DNA of 64,000 nucleotides, taken from the NCBI RefSeq assembly GCF_007990265.1, contig NZ_BJWH01000008.1:62001-126000 (forward strand), in the 5' to 3' direction. Shown here piece after piece: positions 24,631 to 32,849 of this stretch. How positions within the stretch are numbered: position 1 is the first letter of the stretch; every line of letters starts with the position of its first letter. Made by a program: the position numbers and the translations under genes. Under the pieces are notes generated by a model. The model had not been told where the DNA came from. It did no database searches and worked only from the letters and a program-made list of their open reading frames with translations. This stretch comes from Cellulomonas terrae (GTDB lineage: Bacteria > Actinomycetota > Actinomycetes > Actinomycetales > Cellulomonadaceae).

Positions 24631-24668
24631 TCCGACATCCCGTGTCGGAGGTCGTCGGCACAATCGTC
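24631..24668. promoter_or_regulatory. Dyad with TGTCGGA half-sites in divergent region
   Basis: TCCGACA and TGTCGGA form a perfect 7-bp dyad with a 5-bp spacer (24631-24649) between the epoxide hydrolase and pentapeptide/DinB genes. On the plus strand TGTCGG is followed after 16 bp by CGTC (24665-24668), a possible ECF42-type promoter for the plus gene. It may instead be an ordinary repressor operator. Confidence 0.45.
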
Positions 24669-24699
24669 ACCACGAGCCCGCGTCGACGAGGAGACCTCC

Positions 24700-25455
24700 A
24701 TGGCAGCCTTTACTCGCTCCGACGACCTGCAGGGCGCGACGTTCGTCGGCGCGAACCTGCGGGGTGCGCGGTTCGTCGAGTCCGTCCTGTCGGCGGTCGT
24801 GATGCGCGGGGTCGACGTGGACGGTGCGGACATCGACGCCCCGTGGCTGCGCGACGGCGCCTTCCTGGTCAACGGCGTGGACGTCGTCGGGTTCGTGGAG
24901 GCCGAGCTCGACCGCCGGTTCCCCGGCCGCGCCCAGCGCTACGCGCCCGACCCGGACGGTCTGCGCGCGGCGTGGGCCGTCCTCCAGCGCACCTGGGACG
25001 CGACGCTCGACCGTGCGGCCGCGATGCCCGCCGGGACGGTCGACGTCTCGGTCGACGGGGAGTGGTCGTTCGCGCAGACCCTGCGGCACCTGGTCCTCGC
25101 CACGGACACCTGGCTGGGCAAGGCGATCCTGCAGCTCGACCAGCCGTTCCACCCGCTCGGTCAGGTGGACTCCGGGGCGGCGGCGGTGGGCGGGAGGGAC
25201 CTGTCGGTCTTCACGACGAGGACGCCCTCGTACCCCGAGGTCCTGGAGGCCCGGGCCGGTCGCGTGGCGATGGTCCGCGACCTCCTCGCGGACATCACGG
25301 CCGAGGAGCTCGACGCGCCCCGCGCGAACCCGCACGCCCCGCAGCACCCCGAGACGGTCCGCTCGTGCCTGCACGTGATCCTCGAGGAGGAGTGGGAGCA
25401 CCACCGCTTCGCCGTACGCGACCTCGACACGCTCGACGCCGCGGACGGCGCCTGA
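24700..25455 (+). CDS. Pentapeptide-repeat plus DinB-like domain protein
   Basis: A 251-aa fusion. Residues ~8-50 carry degenerate pentapeptide repeats (LQGATFVGANLRGARFVES...VDVDGADI). The remainder is a DinB-like four-helix bundle with candidate metal-binding His residues in FAQTLRHLVLATDTWL and EEEWEHHRFAVRDLD. DinB-fold proteins include thiol-dependent S-transferases (bacillithiol or mycothiol), but no catalytic role is certain here. ATG 24700 has GAGGAGA upstream. It is transcribed divergently from the epoxide hydrolase gene. Confidence 0.87.
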   Translation: MAAFTRSDDLQGATFVGANLRGARFVESVLSAVVMRGVDVDGADIDAPWLRDGAFLVNGVDVVGFVEAELDRRFPGRAQRYAPDPDGLRAAWAVLQRTWDATLDRAAAMPAGTVDVSVDGEWSFAQTLRHLVLATDTWLGKAILQLDQPFHPLGQVDSGAAAVGGRDLSVFTTRTPSYPEVLEARAGRVAMVRDLLADITAEELDAPRANPHAPQHPETVRSCLHVILEEEWEHHRFAVRDLDTLDAADGA

Positions 25456-25550
25456 GCTATCACCCGCTCCGCCCCGTATCTGCCTCTCCGACCCATGCCC
25501 TTCCCTGGAAACGCGCGTCGCCATGGCGCACTCCGACGAAGGGCACTCTC

Positions 25551-26237
25551 ATGGCACTCGGACAACAGCTCTCGCCCACGCAGACCCTCGTCACGTTCTG
25601 CCTGTGGGCTCGTCGCCACGGCTACTCGGTCGGGGAGATGCACGGGTTCTCGGCGGTCCACCCGGTCCACACGAACGGGTCGTGGCACTTCGACCAGGAG
25701 GGCGGCTTCGGCAAGGCCGCCGACATCAACAAGAACGGCCCCAACGAGCGTGGAGAGCTCATCGAGGCGCTGAACCGCGCGCAGGAGCTGGGGCTCGGCG
25801 TGATCTTCGCTCGCGACGGTGCCGCAGGGGTCAGCGCGACCCACCGGAACCACCTGCACGTCGACGTCGGCCCGTTCGCGCACCTCGGTGCCGGGCAGTT
25901 CCGGCCGCGTGGGGGCGGCGACAAGGTGACCGAGGCGCTCCAGCGGGCGGTGCGCGTACAGGCGGACCAGGTGTGGGGTGCGGACACCGACCAGCGCCTC
26001 GAGGCCGTGAAGGCAGCGAGCACCATGTTGGGCGTCGGGTTCCCGCACGGCGTCGCGTTCACCCAGCGGGCCGTGGGTGTCCCTGACGACGGCGTGTGGG
26101 GCCGGGAGTCCCGGCGCGCGCACGACACCGCCACGGCCGCGATCCAGCGGGCGCTCGGCAGGCCGGCCACCGGGATCTGGGACGCGGCGCTGGTCTCGGC
26201 GTACACCCACGCCCGGGACCTGCGCAGCCGTGCCTGA
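25551..26237 (+). CDS. M15-like peptidase with peptidoglycan-binding-like C-terminus, no signal peptide
   Basis: A 228-aa protein. Metal-site motifs resemble D-Ala-D-Ala carboxypeptidase/M15 enzymes: HTNGSWHFDQEGGFGKAADINKN (His and Asp ligands) and THRNHLHVDVGPF (HxH). The C-terminal ~90 residues have two repeats of the pattern AVGVPDDGVWGRES and ALGRPATGIWDAAL, similar to PG_binding_1. There is no signal peptide or membrane segment, as in phage endolysins. No other phage gene is nearby. ATG 25551 has GAAGGG upstream. Confidence 0.75.
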   Translation: MALGQQLSPTQTLVTFCLWARRHGYSVGEMHGFSAVHPVHTNGSWHFDQEGGFGKAADINKNGPNERGELIEALNRAQELGLGVIFARDGAAGVSATHRNHLHVDVGPFAHLGAGQFRPRGGGDKVTEALQRAVRVQADQVWGADTDQRLEAVKAASTMLGVGFPHGVAFTQRAVGVPDDGVWGRESRRAHDTATAAIQRALGRPATGIWDAALVSAYTHARDLRSRA

Positions 26238-26627
26238 TCAGGTCGGGAGCAGGCCGCCGTCGAACGTCGTGGCATCACCCTCGAACGGTCGCAACGTGTC
26301 CGGGGCGGGGAACGGCAGCTCGTAGCTGGCGGTCACGACGTCGACGGCGCCGAAGTCGTCGACCTTCACGACGACGCGCTCGGGCGTCACCTCGACGATG
26401 CGCACGCGCTCGCGGGTGCCGTCCGGCAGGTCGAGCTGGTACAGGTCGGCGAGCCAGTGCAGGCCACGCTCCTCCAGCGCTTCCTCCGCGGCGAGCCAGT
26501 CGACCGTGCCGGTCAGGGCGCGACCGAGCGCGTCGTGGGCGACGAACCCGTCGCCCTCGGGGCGGATCCACCCGAGGCGCTCGCGGTCGCCGGGGCGACG
26601 GTGCTCGATCCAGGTCTCCGGGGGCAT
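26238..26627 (-). CDS. Conserved hypothetical protein
   Basis: A 129-aa acidic protein that I do not recognise. It starts MPPETWIEHRRPGDRERLGWI and is predicted to be mostly beta, with VVVKVDDFGAVDVVTASYELPFPAP near the C-terminus. There is no signal peptide. Its stop abuts the convergent M15-like gene with no gap. ATG 26627 follows a TACGAT box (plus 26634-26639) by 6 nt, indicating a leaderless mRNA. Confidence 0.8.
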   Translation of the reverse strand: MPPETWIEHRRPGDRERLGWIRPEGDGFVAHDALGRALTGTVDWLAAEEALEERGLHWLADLYQLDLPDGTRERVRIVEVTPERVVVKVDDFGAVDVVTASYELPFPAPDTLRPFEGDATTFDGGLLPT

Positions 26628-26690
26628 CGGCCGATCGTAGCGACCGGCCTCTGCCTCAACCCATCGCAGTCGAGTGCCGATGACCGGGAC

Positions 26691-27419
26691 GTGCAGGCCC
26701 TCCTCGTCTTCGACCTCTTCCCGCCGAGGGCGCATCCCGACGTCGTCCGCACGGCGCTTCTCTGGTCCACGACGGCCTTTGTCCTCATCTGCCTGTGGTC
26801 CGTCTGGAGACGGGAGCAGGCGATCCGCAAGGTGACGAGGGAGTTCCCGGTGGACCGGGGCGAGGTGCGTCGCGCCGCTCGGGCACTCACGCTCCTCGGT
26901 CGGCCGCGGGCGGTCATCCCTGCCGACGCCTATGCCCGGACCCACCGTGTGGTCGTCGCGCCGCTCGGCGACGGCCGGCCGGGCGAGTCGTTCTGGGGTC
27001 CGGGGGAGAACCGTGCCCCCGGGGACCTGAGTCCCGACGGCTCCCGCCTGGACGTCGGCATGGTGCTCGCCGAGCGCACGCACCTGCTGGTGGTCTGTCT
27101 CGGCCGCGTCGGTACGCGGCTCGGCGACGTCGAGGTGCATCCCGCGGCGGAGCGGGTCCGGGTCGCCCGCGAGAGCCTGGTCCCGCCGCAGGCGCCGATC
27201 GGGCCGGTGTCCCGGGTCGACTCGGCCATGGGCGTCGGCTGGCGCACCACGTGCACGTCCGGCGGTGCCTCCACCCTGACCGACACGCACGTCGACCGCG
27301 ACGGCTGGGCGTTCGTCGTCGGGGTGGTGTCGTACTCGTGGCACGAGCGCGCCGTGGGGGCGCTCGACGCGATCCTGTCGACCTGGGAGTGGATCGAGGA
27401 CGGTCAGCCCGTCGCCTGA
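26691..27419 (+). CDS. Membrane-anchored hypothetical protein
   Basis: A 242-aa protein with one N-terminal transmembrane helix (TALLWSTTAFVLICLWSVW, residues ~18-36) and a soluble domain behind it. I do not recognise the family. The domain contains WGPGENRAPGDLSP and ends with SYSWHERAVGALDAILSTWEW. GTG 26691 is chosen as the start that keeps the membrane segment near the N-terminus. The 3' end overlaps the convergent methyltransferase gene by 16 nt. Confidence 0.72.
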   Translation: MQALLVFDLFPPRAHPDVVRTALLWSTTAFVLICLWSVWRREQAIRKVTREFPVDRGEVRRAARALTLLGRPRAVIPADAYARTHRVVVAPLGDGRPGESFWGPGENRAPGDLSPDGSRLDVGMVLAERTHLLVVCLGRVGTRLGDVEVHPAAERVRVARESLVPPQAPIGPVSRVDSAMGVGWRTTCTSGGASTLTDTHVDRDGWAFVVGVVSYSWHERAVGALDAILSTWEWIEDGQPVA

Positions 27420-28186
27420 GCGTCGAGCGTGGCCACCCACAGCTCCTCGGCTGGCCACCGGCGCGCCCAGTCGGCGGAGACGATCTCGTAGAACGCGTGA
27501 TCGTCGCTCTCGGGCGGGGCGTACAGCTCGTGCAGGGCGTCGACGACGAACCCGGCCCGGCGCAGCAGCCGGACCCAGTCACCGTGGGACGGGTGGAACT
27601 CGACACCTCCACCGGGCCACTGCACCTTGTAGGCCTCGCGTTGCCCGCGCAGCAGCTGTTCTTCTGCGACACCCTCCTCCGCCGGCACGCACAGGGCCGA
27701 CAGGTGGCTGTTGGTGAGGAACACCAGCCGTCCGCCGGGGCGCAGGAGGCGTGCGGCCTCGGGCAGCCAGCGCTCGGGGTCGCACCAGGCGGCGGCGCCG
27801 TGCTCACTGACGACGAGGTCCGCGCACCCGTCGGCGAGGGGGACGTGCTCCGCGTCGCCCTGGACCAGCGGGAAGGCCGGACCGTGCTGCCGCTGCAGCC
27901 GATGGGCGGTCGCGAGTTGCTCGCCCGAGAGGTCCACAGCGACCGGGCGGGCGCCGGCGCGCGCGAGCCAGGCGGAGAAGTACGCGGTCCCGCTGGCCAG
28001 CTCGACCACGTCGAGCCCGCGCACGTCGCCGAGGACGCCGAGCTCGCGCTCGGGCACCGCGAACAGGCCCCACACCGGCTCCGGCCTGGCCCACAGCTGC
28101 TCGGCTGCCGCGTCGGTGAAGCGTTCGTTCATGACGGCCCAGAGCGCTCGGTTCAGCGCGGTCTCGTCGGCTCGGCCGTCGGGCAT
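27404..28186 (-). CDS. Class I SAM-dependent methyltransferase
   Basis: A 260-aa Methyltransf_11-like enzyme. SAM-binding motifs are VVELASGTAYFSAWLARAGARPVAVDLS (motif I and the following acid), FPLVQGDAEHVPLADGCADLVVSEHG and LRPGGRLVFLTNS. The substrate is unknown; the family is common in actinobacteria. ATG 28186 follows a TAGAGT box (plus 28193-28198) by 6 nt, so the mRNA is probably leaderless. Confidence 0.88.
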   Translation of the reverse strand: MPDGRADETALNRALWAVMNERFTDAAAEQLWARPEPVWGLFAVPERELGVLGDVRGLDVVELASGTAYFSAWLARAGARPVAVDLSGEQLATAHRLQRQHGPAFPLVQGDAEHVPLADGCADLVVSEHGAAAWCDPERWLPEAARLLRPGGRLVFLTNSHLSALCVPAEEGVAEEQLLRGQREAYKVQWPGGGVEFHPSHGDWVRLLRRAGFVVDALHELYAPPESDDHAFYEIVSADWARRWPAEELWVATLDAQATG

Positions 28187-28342
28187 CTGCCGACTCTAGG
28201 CCGTGCGGGCGGTCCGCCCGGCCGACTGCCCGGCGGCTGACGGATCAACGGGTGTCCCGCGCTGTCCGATCTCTCCCGGTCTTCCACCACGTCGTACGCA
28301 ACGTCACAGGTGAAGTGCCTAAAACAGCTTCGTCGACGCGGA

Positions 28343-28358
28343 ATCGTATCGATACGAT
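28343..28358. promoter_or_regulatory. 16-bp perfect palindrome upstream of MATE exporter
   Basis: ATCGTATCGATACGAT is fully palindromic and lies about 75 nt upstream of the MATE gene in the 247-nt divergent gap, next to an AT-rich tract (CCTAAAACAG). Its size and symmetry suit a TetR- or LacI-type repressor. The TetR gene at 29856-30467 is the nearest candidate, but it has its own upstream dyad of different sequence. Apart from this site the gap shows nothing. Confidence 0.6.
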
Positions 28359-28433
28359 CGAGGCACGACGCGACCCGGGCACCACCGACCACCGCGGACG
28401 TCCCCACCCGCTGTCCAGTCCCAAGGTCTCGCT

Positions 28434-29864
28434 GTGTCCAAGGTCCTCACCGCCGGTCGTCCCTGGCGTGTCATCGTCCTGTTCGCCGTCCCGCTGCTCG
28501 TCGGCAACATCGTCCAGCAGCTCTACCACGCAGCCGACGCGGTCGTCGTCGGCCGCGTCCTCGGCGTGGACTCGCTCGCCGCCGTGGGCGCCACGGGTGC
28601 GCTCCTGTTCCTCCTGCTCGGCTTCGCGTGGGGCATGACGAACGGCTTCGCGATCCCGACGGCGCAGGCGTTCGGCGCCGGTGACCACGCCGCGGTCCGC
28701 CGGTCCGTCGCGGCAGGCACCGTCCTGTCCGCGGCGACGAGCGCGGTGCTCACGGTGGCGGCGCCGCTGCTGGCGGGTCCGGCGCTGCGGCTCCTCAAGA
28801 CGCCCGAGGAGCTGCTGCCCGAGGCGACGACGTTCGCGGTCATCAGCTTCCTGGGCGCCAGCACGATGATGTTCTTCAACTTCCTCTCGGCGGTCATCCG
28901 CGCGATCGGCGACTCCCGCACGCCGCTGGTCTTCCTCACGATCAGCTGCGTCCTGAACATCGTCCTCGTCGTCGTCACGGTCGGCGGCCTCGGCCTGGGC
29001 GTCGCGGGAGCGGCGTGGTCGACGGTCCTCTCGCAGGGCGTCTCGGTGGCGCTGTGCCTCGAGTTCGTGCGGCGCCGGGTTCCGGTCCTGCACGTGCACC
29101 GCGACGACTGGCGGATCAGCGGTGTCGAGCTGCGTCGGCACCTGCGGCTCGGCCTGCCGATGGGGTTCCAGGCCTCGATCATCGCGATCGGCACGCTCGC
29201 CGTGCAGGTGCGCCTCAACGAGCTGGGCTCCGACGCGGTCGCCGCGTACACGACCGCCGTCCGCGTCGACGGCCTCGCGGTCGCCCTGCTGGCGTCGCTG
29301 GGCCTCGCGGTGTCGATGTTCGTCGCGCAGAACCTGGGCGGCGGGCGGCCGGACCGCATCCGGCAGGGGGTCGTGCAGGCGATGTGGCTCTCGGTCGGGG
29401 GCGCGCTGGTTCTGGGCGTCGTGCTCGTCGCCGGCGGGGCCGCGATCGTCGGGCTGTTCGTCGGCGCGGGGGAGGAGCGCGTCGTCGACATGGCCGCCCA
29501 CTACCTGCTGGTCAACGGGGTCCTGTACGTCGTGCTGGGCGTGCTGTTCGTCCTGCGCGGCGCGCTGCAGGGACTGGGGCAGACCGTGGTCCCGACGCTG
29601 ACCGGCGTGATCGAGCTGATCTGCCGGGTCGGCGCCGCGAGCGTCCTCGGCGCGGCCTACGGGTACGACGGCGTCGTGTGGGGGAACCCGCTGGCCTGGA
29701 TCGGGGCGGTCGTCCTGCTGGTGCCCGCCTACGCGGTGGCGTCGCGACGCCTCGCGGAGCAGCCGGTGGCCGGGGTCGTGGCGCCGCGCCGGGTGACGCG
29801 GGTGCGGCGTCGCGGCCTCGCGCCCCGCAAGCCGACCGCCCGCCCGCGGGTGCCGTCAGCCTGA
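28434..29864 (+). CDS. MATE-family multidrug exporter
   Basis: A 476-aa membrane antiporter with the twelve hydrophobic segments of the MATE family in two halves. The N-terminal half starts RPWRVIVLFAVPLLVGNIVQQLYHAADAVVVGRVLG, the usual MATE opening, and the second half starts HLRLGLPMGFQASIIAIGTLAVQ. It probably exports cationic compounds using an ion gradient. GTG 28434 is the first in-frame start before the conserved region. The Arg/Pro-rich tail overlaps the convergent tetR gene by 9 nt. Confidence 0.93.
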   Translation: MSKVLTAGRPWRVIVLFAVPLLVGNIVQQLYHAADAVVVGRVLGVDSLAAVGATGALLFLLLGFAWGMTNGFAIPTAQAFGAGDHAAVRRSVAAGTVLSAATSAVLTVAAPLLAGPALRLLKTPEELLPEATTFAVISFLGASTMMFFNFLSAVIRAIGDSRTPLVFLTISCVLNIVLVVVTVGGLGLGVAGAAWSTVLSQGVSVALCLEFVRRRVPVLHVHRDDWRISGVELRRHLRLGLPMGFQASIIAIGTLAVQVRLNELGSDAVAAYTTAVRVDGLAVALLASLGLAVSMFVAQNLGGGRPDRIRQGVVQAMWLSVGGALVLGVVLVAGGAAIVGLFVGAGEERVVDMAAHYLLVNGVLYVVLGVLFVLRGALQGLGQTVVPTLTGVIELICRVGAASVLGAAYGYDGVVWGNPLAWIGAVVLLVPAYAVASRRLAEQPVAGVVAPRRVTRVRRRGLAPRKPTARPRVPSA

Positions 29865-30467
29865 CGGCGGGCCGGTGACCAGGGGCAGGATGACGGAGTC
29901 GACCATCTGCACCACGAAGTCGTCGTCGACAGGCAGGCCGAGGACCATCTTGCGGTAGGAGATCATCGCGGGCGGGACGGCCGCGGCCATGTCGAGGTCG
30001 AGGTCCGCGCGCAGCTCGCCGCGGGCCCGGGCCCGCTCGAGGAGCCCTCGCATGAGGCTGACGCGGGAGCGGACGAACTGCTCGTGGAACGCCGCCGCGA
30101 CCTCCGGGTTCTCGCGGACCGCGGACATCACGCCGGACATCAGCTCGGCGTCGTCCGAGCGCAGGCGGCCGAACCGGACGGCGAGGAGGTCCGAGCGCAG
30201 GGTGCCCGTGTCGGGGATGTCGTCGGCGGTCATGGGGACGCCCCCTGCGCAGACGATGGCGTCGACGGTCAGCTGCACCTTCGACGGCCAGCGGCGGTAG
30301 ACCGTGGCCTTGCCGGCGCCGGCGCGGTCGGCGACCGCGTCCATCGTCGTGCCGTCGTACCCGCGCTCGGCGAGGAGCTCGCGGGCTGCCTGGAGGATCG
30401 CGTCGTCCTTGGACTCGTCGCGCCGACGGCCGGGCCGACGGGCCGTCGCCACCGCTGGATCGTCCAT
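29856..30467 (-). CDS. TetR/AcrR-family regulator
   Basis: A 203-aa repressor. The N-terminal HTH is ILQAARELLAERGYDGTTMDAVADRAGAGKATVYRRWPSK, the classical TetR form; the C-terminal domain resembles TetR_C_11. It is divergent from the MFS exporter gene, so it probably controls that gene and itself through the dyad at 30507-30524. ATG 30467 follows a TAGAGT box (plus 30474-30479) by 6 nt, giving a leaderless mRNA. Confidence 0.93.
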   Translation of the reverse strand: MDDPAVATARRPGRRRDESKDDAILQAARELLAERGYDGTTMDAVADRAGAGKATVYRRWPSKVQLTVDAIVCAGGVPMTADDIPDTGTLRSDLLAVRFGRLRSDDAELMSGVMSAVRENPEVAAAFHEQFVRSRVSLMRGLLERARARGELRADLDLDMAAAVPPAMISYRKMVLGLPVDDDFVVQMVDSVILPLVTGPPSG

Positions 30468-30506
30468 CCGCCCACTCTATCCAGGAAAACCGATACCGGG
30501 GGGTTC

Positions 30507-30530
30507 CGGAACTACTGAGTTCCGTATTAG
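30507..30530. promoter_or_regulatory. TetR operator and -10 box for MFS exporter
   Basis: CGGAACT and AGTTCCG form a perfect 7-bp dyad with a 4-bp spacer (30507-30524), directly abutting TATTAG (30525-30530), a candidate -10 for the MFS gene. A repressor bound here would block the promoter. The site is in the 101-bp gap between tetR and the exporter gene. Confidence 0.65.
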
Positions 30531-30568
30531 GGTCGTCCCACCGACCACGACGTCCCAGGAGCACCCTC

Positions 30569-32062
30569 ATGTCCACCCCCACGCAGGCCCCGCCGGAGAG
30601 CCGGCACCGCTGGCTCGTGCTGGCCACGGTCGCCCTCGCCCAGCTCATGGTCGTGCTCGACGCGACCATCGTGAACATCGCCCTGCCCTCCGCCCAGGCG
30701 GAGCTCGGCTTCAGCGACAACGACCGCCAGTGGGTCGTCACCGCCTACGCGCTCGCCTTCGGCAGCCTGCTGCTGCTCGGCGGACGTCTGGCTGACATGT
30801 TCGGCCGCCGCCGCATGTTCCTCATCGGGCTCGTCGGCTTCGCCGCGGCCTCCGCGCTCGGCGGTGCCGCGCAGACGTTCGAGCTGCTCGTCGGCGCCCG
30901 CGCTCTGCAGGGCGTGTTCGCCGCGGTCCTCGCCCCGGCCGCCCTCTCCGTGCTGACCACGACCTTCACCATCCCGAAGGAGCGCGCCCGCGCGTTCGGG
31001 GTCTTCGGCGCGATCGCCGGCATGGGGGGCGCCATCGGCCTGCTCCTCGGCGGGTACCTCACCGAGAACTTCGACTGGCGCTGGAACCTGTACGTGAACG
31101 TCGTCATCGCCGTGATCGCGTTCGCCGCGGGAACGGTGCTCCTGTCCCGGACCGAGGCCCGGCACGACACCCGCATCGACGTACCCGGCGTCCTGCTCGC
31201 CTCGACGGGTCTCTTCCTGCTCGTGTTCGGCTTCTCGCAGGCCGAGCCCCAGGGCTGGGACGCGCCGGTCGTGTGGGGCTCGCTCGCCGTCAGCGTCGTG
31301 CTGCTCGTCGGCTTCGTCCTGCGGCAGCGCACCGCGGAGCACCCGCTGCTCCCGCTCTCGATCGTCCAGGACCGCGACCGTGGCGCCGGGTTCCTCGCGA
31401 TCCTCGTCGCCGGGTCCGGCATGTTCGGCGTCTTCCTGTTCCTCACCTACTACCTGCAGCTGACCCTCGGGTACGGCCCGATGCAGACCGGCACGGCGTT
31501 CCTGCCGATGGTGCTCTTCATCGTCATCACCGCACAGGTCCAGACGAACCTCCTGGTCCCACGGTTCGGGCCGAAGATCGTCGTGCCGCTGGGCATGACC
31601 GTCGGCGCGGGCGCGATGCTCTGGTTCACCACCCTGGACGTCGACAGCGGCTACGGCTCCGTGCTGGTCGGGCTGATCGGCATGGGCATCGCGATGGGCT
31701 CGATCATGCCGGCGTCGTTCCAGATCGCCACGCTCGGCGTCGCACCGCGACAGGCCGGTGCCGCGTCCGCGATGGTCTCCACCAGCCAGCAGGTCGGCGG
31801 CGCGATCGGCACCGCGGTCCTCAACACCCTCGCCGCGACGGCAGCGACCGCGTACGTCGCGGACCGCGCGCCGGCGACCCCCGAGGTGATCGCTGCCGGA
31901 GCGCTGCACAGCTTCTCCGTCGCCTACACCTGGTCCGCGGGGATCTTCCTGCTCGGCGCCGTCCTGACCGCGTCCCTGTTCCGCACGCGCCGGGACCGCG
32001 ACGCCCGGGCTGCCGACGTGGCGCCGGCGACGTCCGACGAGGCCGCCGTGCTCGTGCACTGA
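30569..32062 (+). CDS. MFS drug:H+ antiporter, 14-TM (EmrB/QacA type)
   Basis: A 497-aa exporter of the DHA2 family. Diagnostic blocks are LDATIVNIALPSAQ in helix 1, GGRLADMFGRRRMFLIG (motif A between helices 2 and 3) and GFLAILVAGSGMFGVFLFLTYYLQ; about 14 hydrophobic segments are visible. The product pumps amphipathic drugs or antibiotics. ATG 30569 follows CCAGGAGC. The divergent TetR regulator and the dyad in the promoter indicate inducible expression. Confidence 0.94.
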   Translation: MSTPTQAPPESRHRWLVLATVALAQLMVVLDATIVNIALPSAQAELGFSDNDRQWVVTAYALAFGSLLLLGGRLADMFGRRRMFLIGLVGFAAASALGGAAQTFELLVGARALQGVFAAVLAPAALSVLTTTFTIPKERARAFGVFGAIAGMGGAIGLLLGGYLTENFDWRWNLYVNVVIAVIAFAAGTVLLSRTEARHDTRIDVPGVLLASTGLFLLVFGFSQAEPQGWDAPVVWGSLAVSVVLLVGFVLRQRTAEHPLLPLSIVQDRDRGAGFLAILVAGSGMFGVFLFLTYYLQLTLGYGPMQTGTAFLPMVLFIVITAQVQTNLLVPRFGPKIVVPLGMTVGAGAMLWFTTLDVDSGYGSVLVGLIGMGIAMGSIMPASFQIATLGVAPRQAGAASAMVSTSQQVGGAIGTAVLNTLAATAATAYVADRAPATPEVIAAGALHSFSVAYTWSAGIFLLGAVLTASLFRTRRDRDARAADVAPATSDEAAVLVH

Positions 32063-32132
32063 CCGTGCGGGTGGGCGGCGCGCGGCAGCGGGCGTCGCCC
32101 ACCTCGTACGATCCGAGCAGGAGAGAGGTGAT

Positions 32133-32801
32133 GTGGTGACGGCCGAACCGGTGCCCGGGGAGCGGCTCCCGCTCAGCCGCGAGCGCGTGCTGCGCACGGC
32201 TGTCGCGATCGCCGACGAGCACGGCATCGAGGCGGTCACCATGCGCCGGGTGGGCGACGAGCTCGGCGCTGAGGCGATGTCGCTGTACCACCACGTCGCG
32301 AACAAGAACGACCTGCTCGACGGAGTCGTGGACCTGGTGGCGGGCGAGATCAACGAGGTCGTGGACGCGCTGGACGCGACGGGCCCCTGGCAGCCGGTGG
32401 TGCGGGCGCGGATCCTGGCGGCGCGGCAGGTGCTGCTCCGGCACCGCTGGGCGCCGCGGCTGCTGGCGACCCGGGCGTCGCTCAGCCCGCAGGTGGTCCG
32501 CTACCACGACCGGCTCGTCGGGCAGCTGCACGACGGCGGGTTCTCGTTCGACCTCGCGCACCATGCCCTGCACGCCCTCGGCAGCCGTGCGCTCGGGTTC
32601 TCCCAGGAGCTGTTCGACCCGGGCGACGGGGGGTCCGCGGGGGCGCTGCCGCCGGAGCTGCCGTCGCTGGTCGCGATGCTGACGGAGGTCGCGCACGACG
32701 ACCCGGGCTCGACGCTGGGCTGGTGCGACGACCAGACAGAGTTCGAGTTCGGGCTGGACCTGCTGCTCGACGGGCTGGAACGTCGGCGGACAGGGTCTTG
32801 A
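32133..32801 (+). CDS. TetR-family regulator (TetR_C_1 type)
   Basis: A 222-aa regulator. The HTH region is PLSRERVLRTAVAIADEHGIEAVTMRRVGDELGAEAMSLYHHVANKNDLLDG, the sequence style of the TetR class D group with a C-terminal TetR_C domain. GTG 32133 (or GTG 32136) follows GGAGAGAGGTGAT. It is 70 nt downstream of the MFS gene and 48 nt upstream of the oxidoreductase gene on the same strand. The double operator at 32807-32841 makes the oxidoreductase its likely target. Confidence 0.92.
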   Translation: MVTAEPVPGERLPLSRERVLRTAVAIADEHGIEAVTMRRVGDELGAEAMSLYHHVANKNDLLDGVVDLVAGEINEVVDALDATGPWQPVVRARILAARQVLLRHRWAPRLLATRASLSPQVVRYHDRLVGQLHDGGFSFDLAHHALHALGSRALGFSQELFDPGDGGSAGALPPELPSLVAMLTEVAHDDPGSTLGWCDDQTEFEFGLDLLLDGLERRRTGS

Positions 32802-32841
32802 CCCGCCTTACGTTGTAAGTCACTCTGGCTTACAACGTAAG
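32798..32841 (+). promoter_or_regulatory. Promoter with paired TetR operators before the oxidoreductase
   Basis: TTGACC (32798-32803) is followed 17 bp later by CACTCT (32821-32826). CTTACGTTGTAAG (32807-32819) fills the spacer and CTTACAACGTAAG (32829-32841) lies just downstream. The two 13-bp arms are exact inverted copies with a 9-bp gap, and each arm is itself a 5-bp dyad. The right arm runs into the ribosome-binding site AAGGAGA. This is a textbook geometry for tight repression. Confidence 0.75.
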
Positions 32842-32849
32842 GAGACGTC

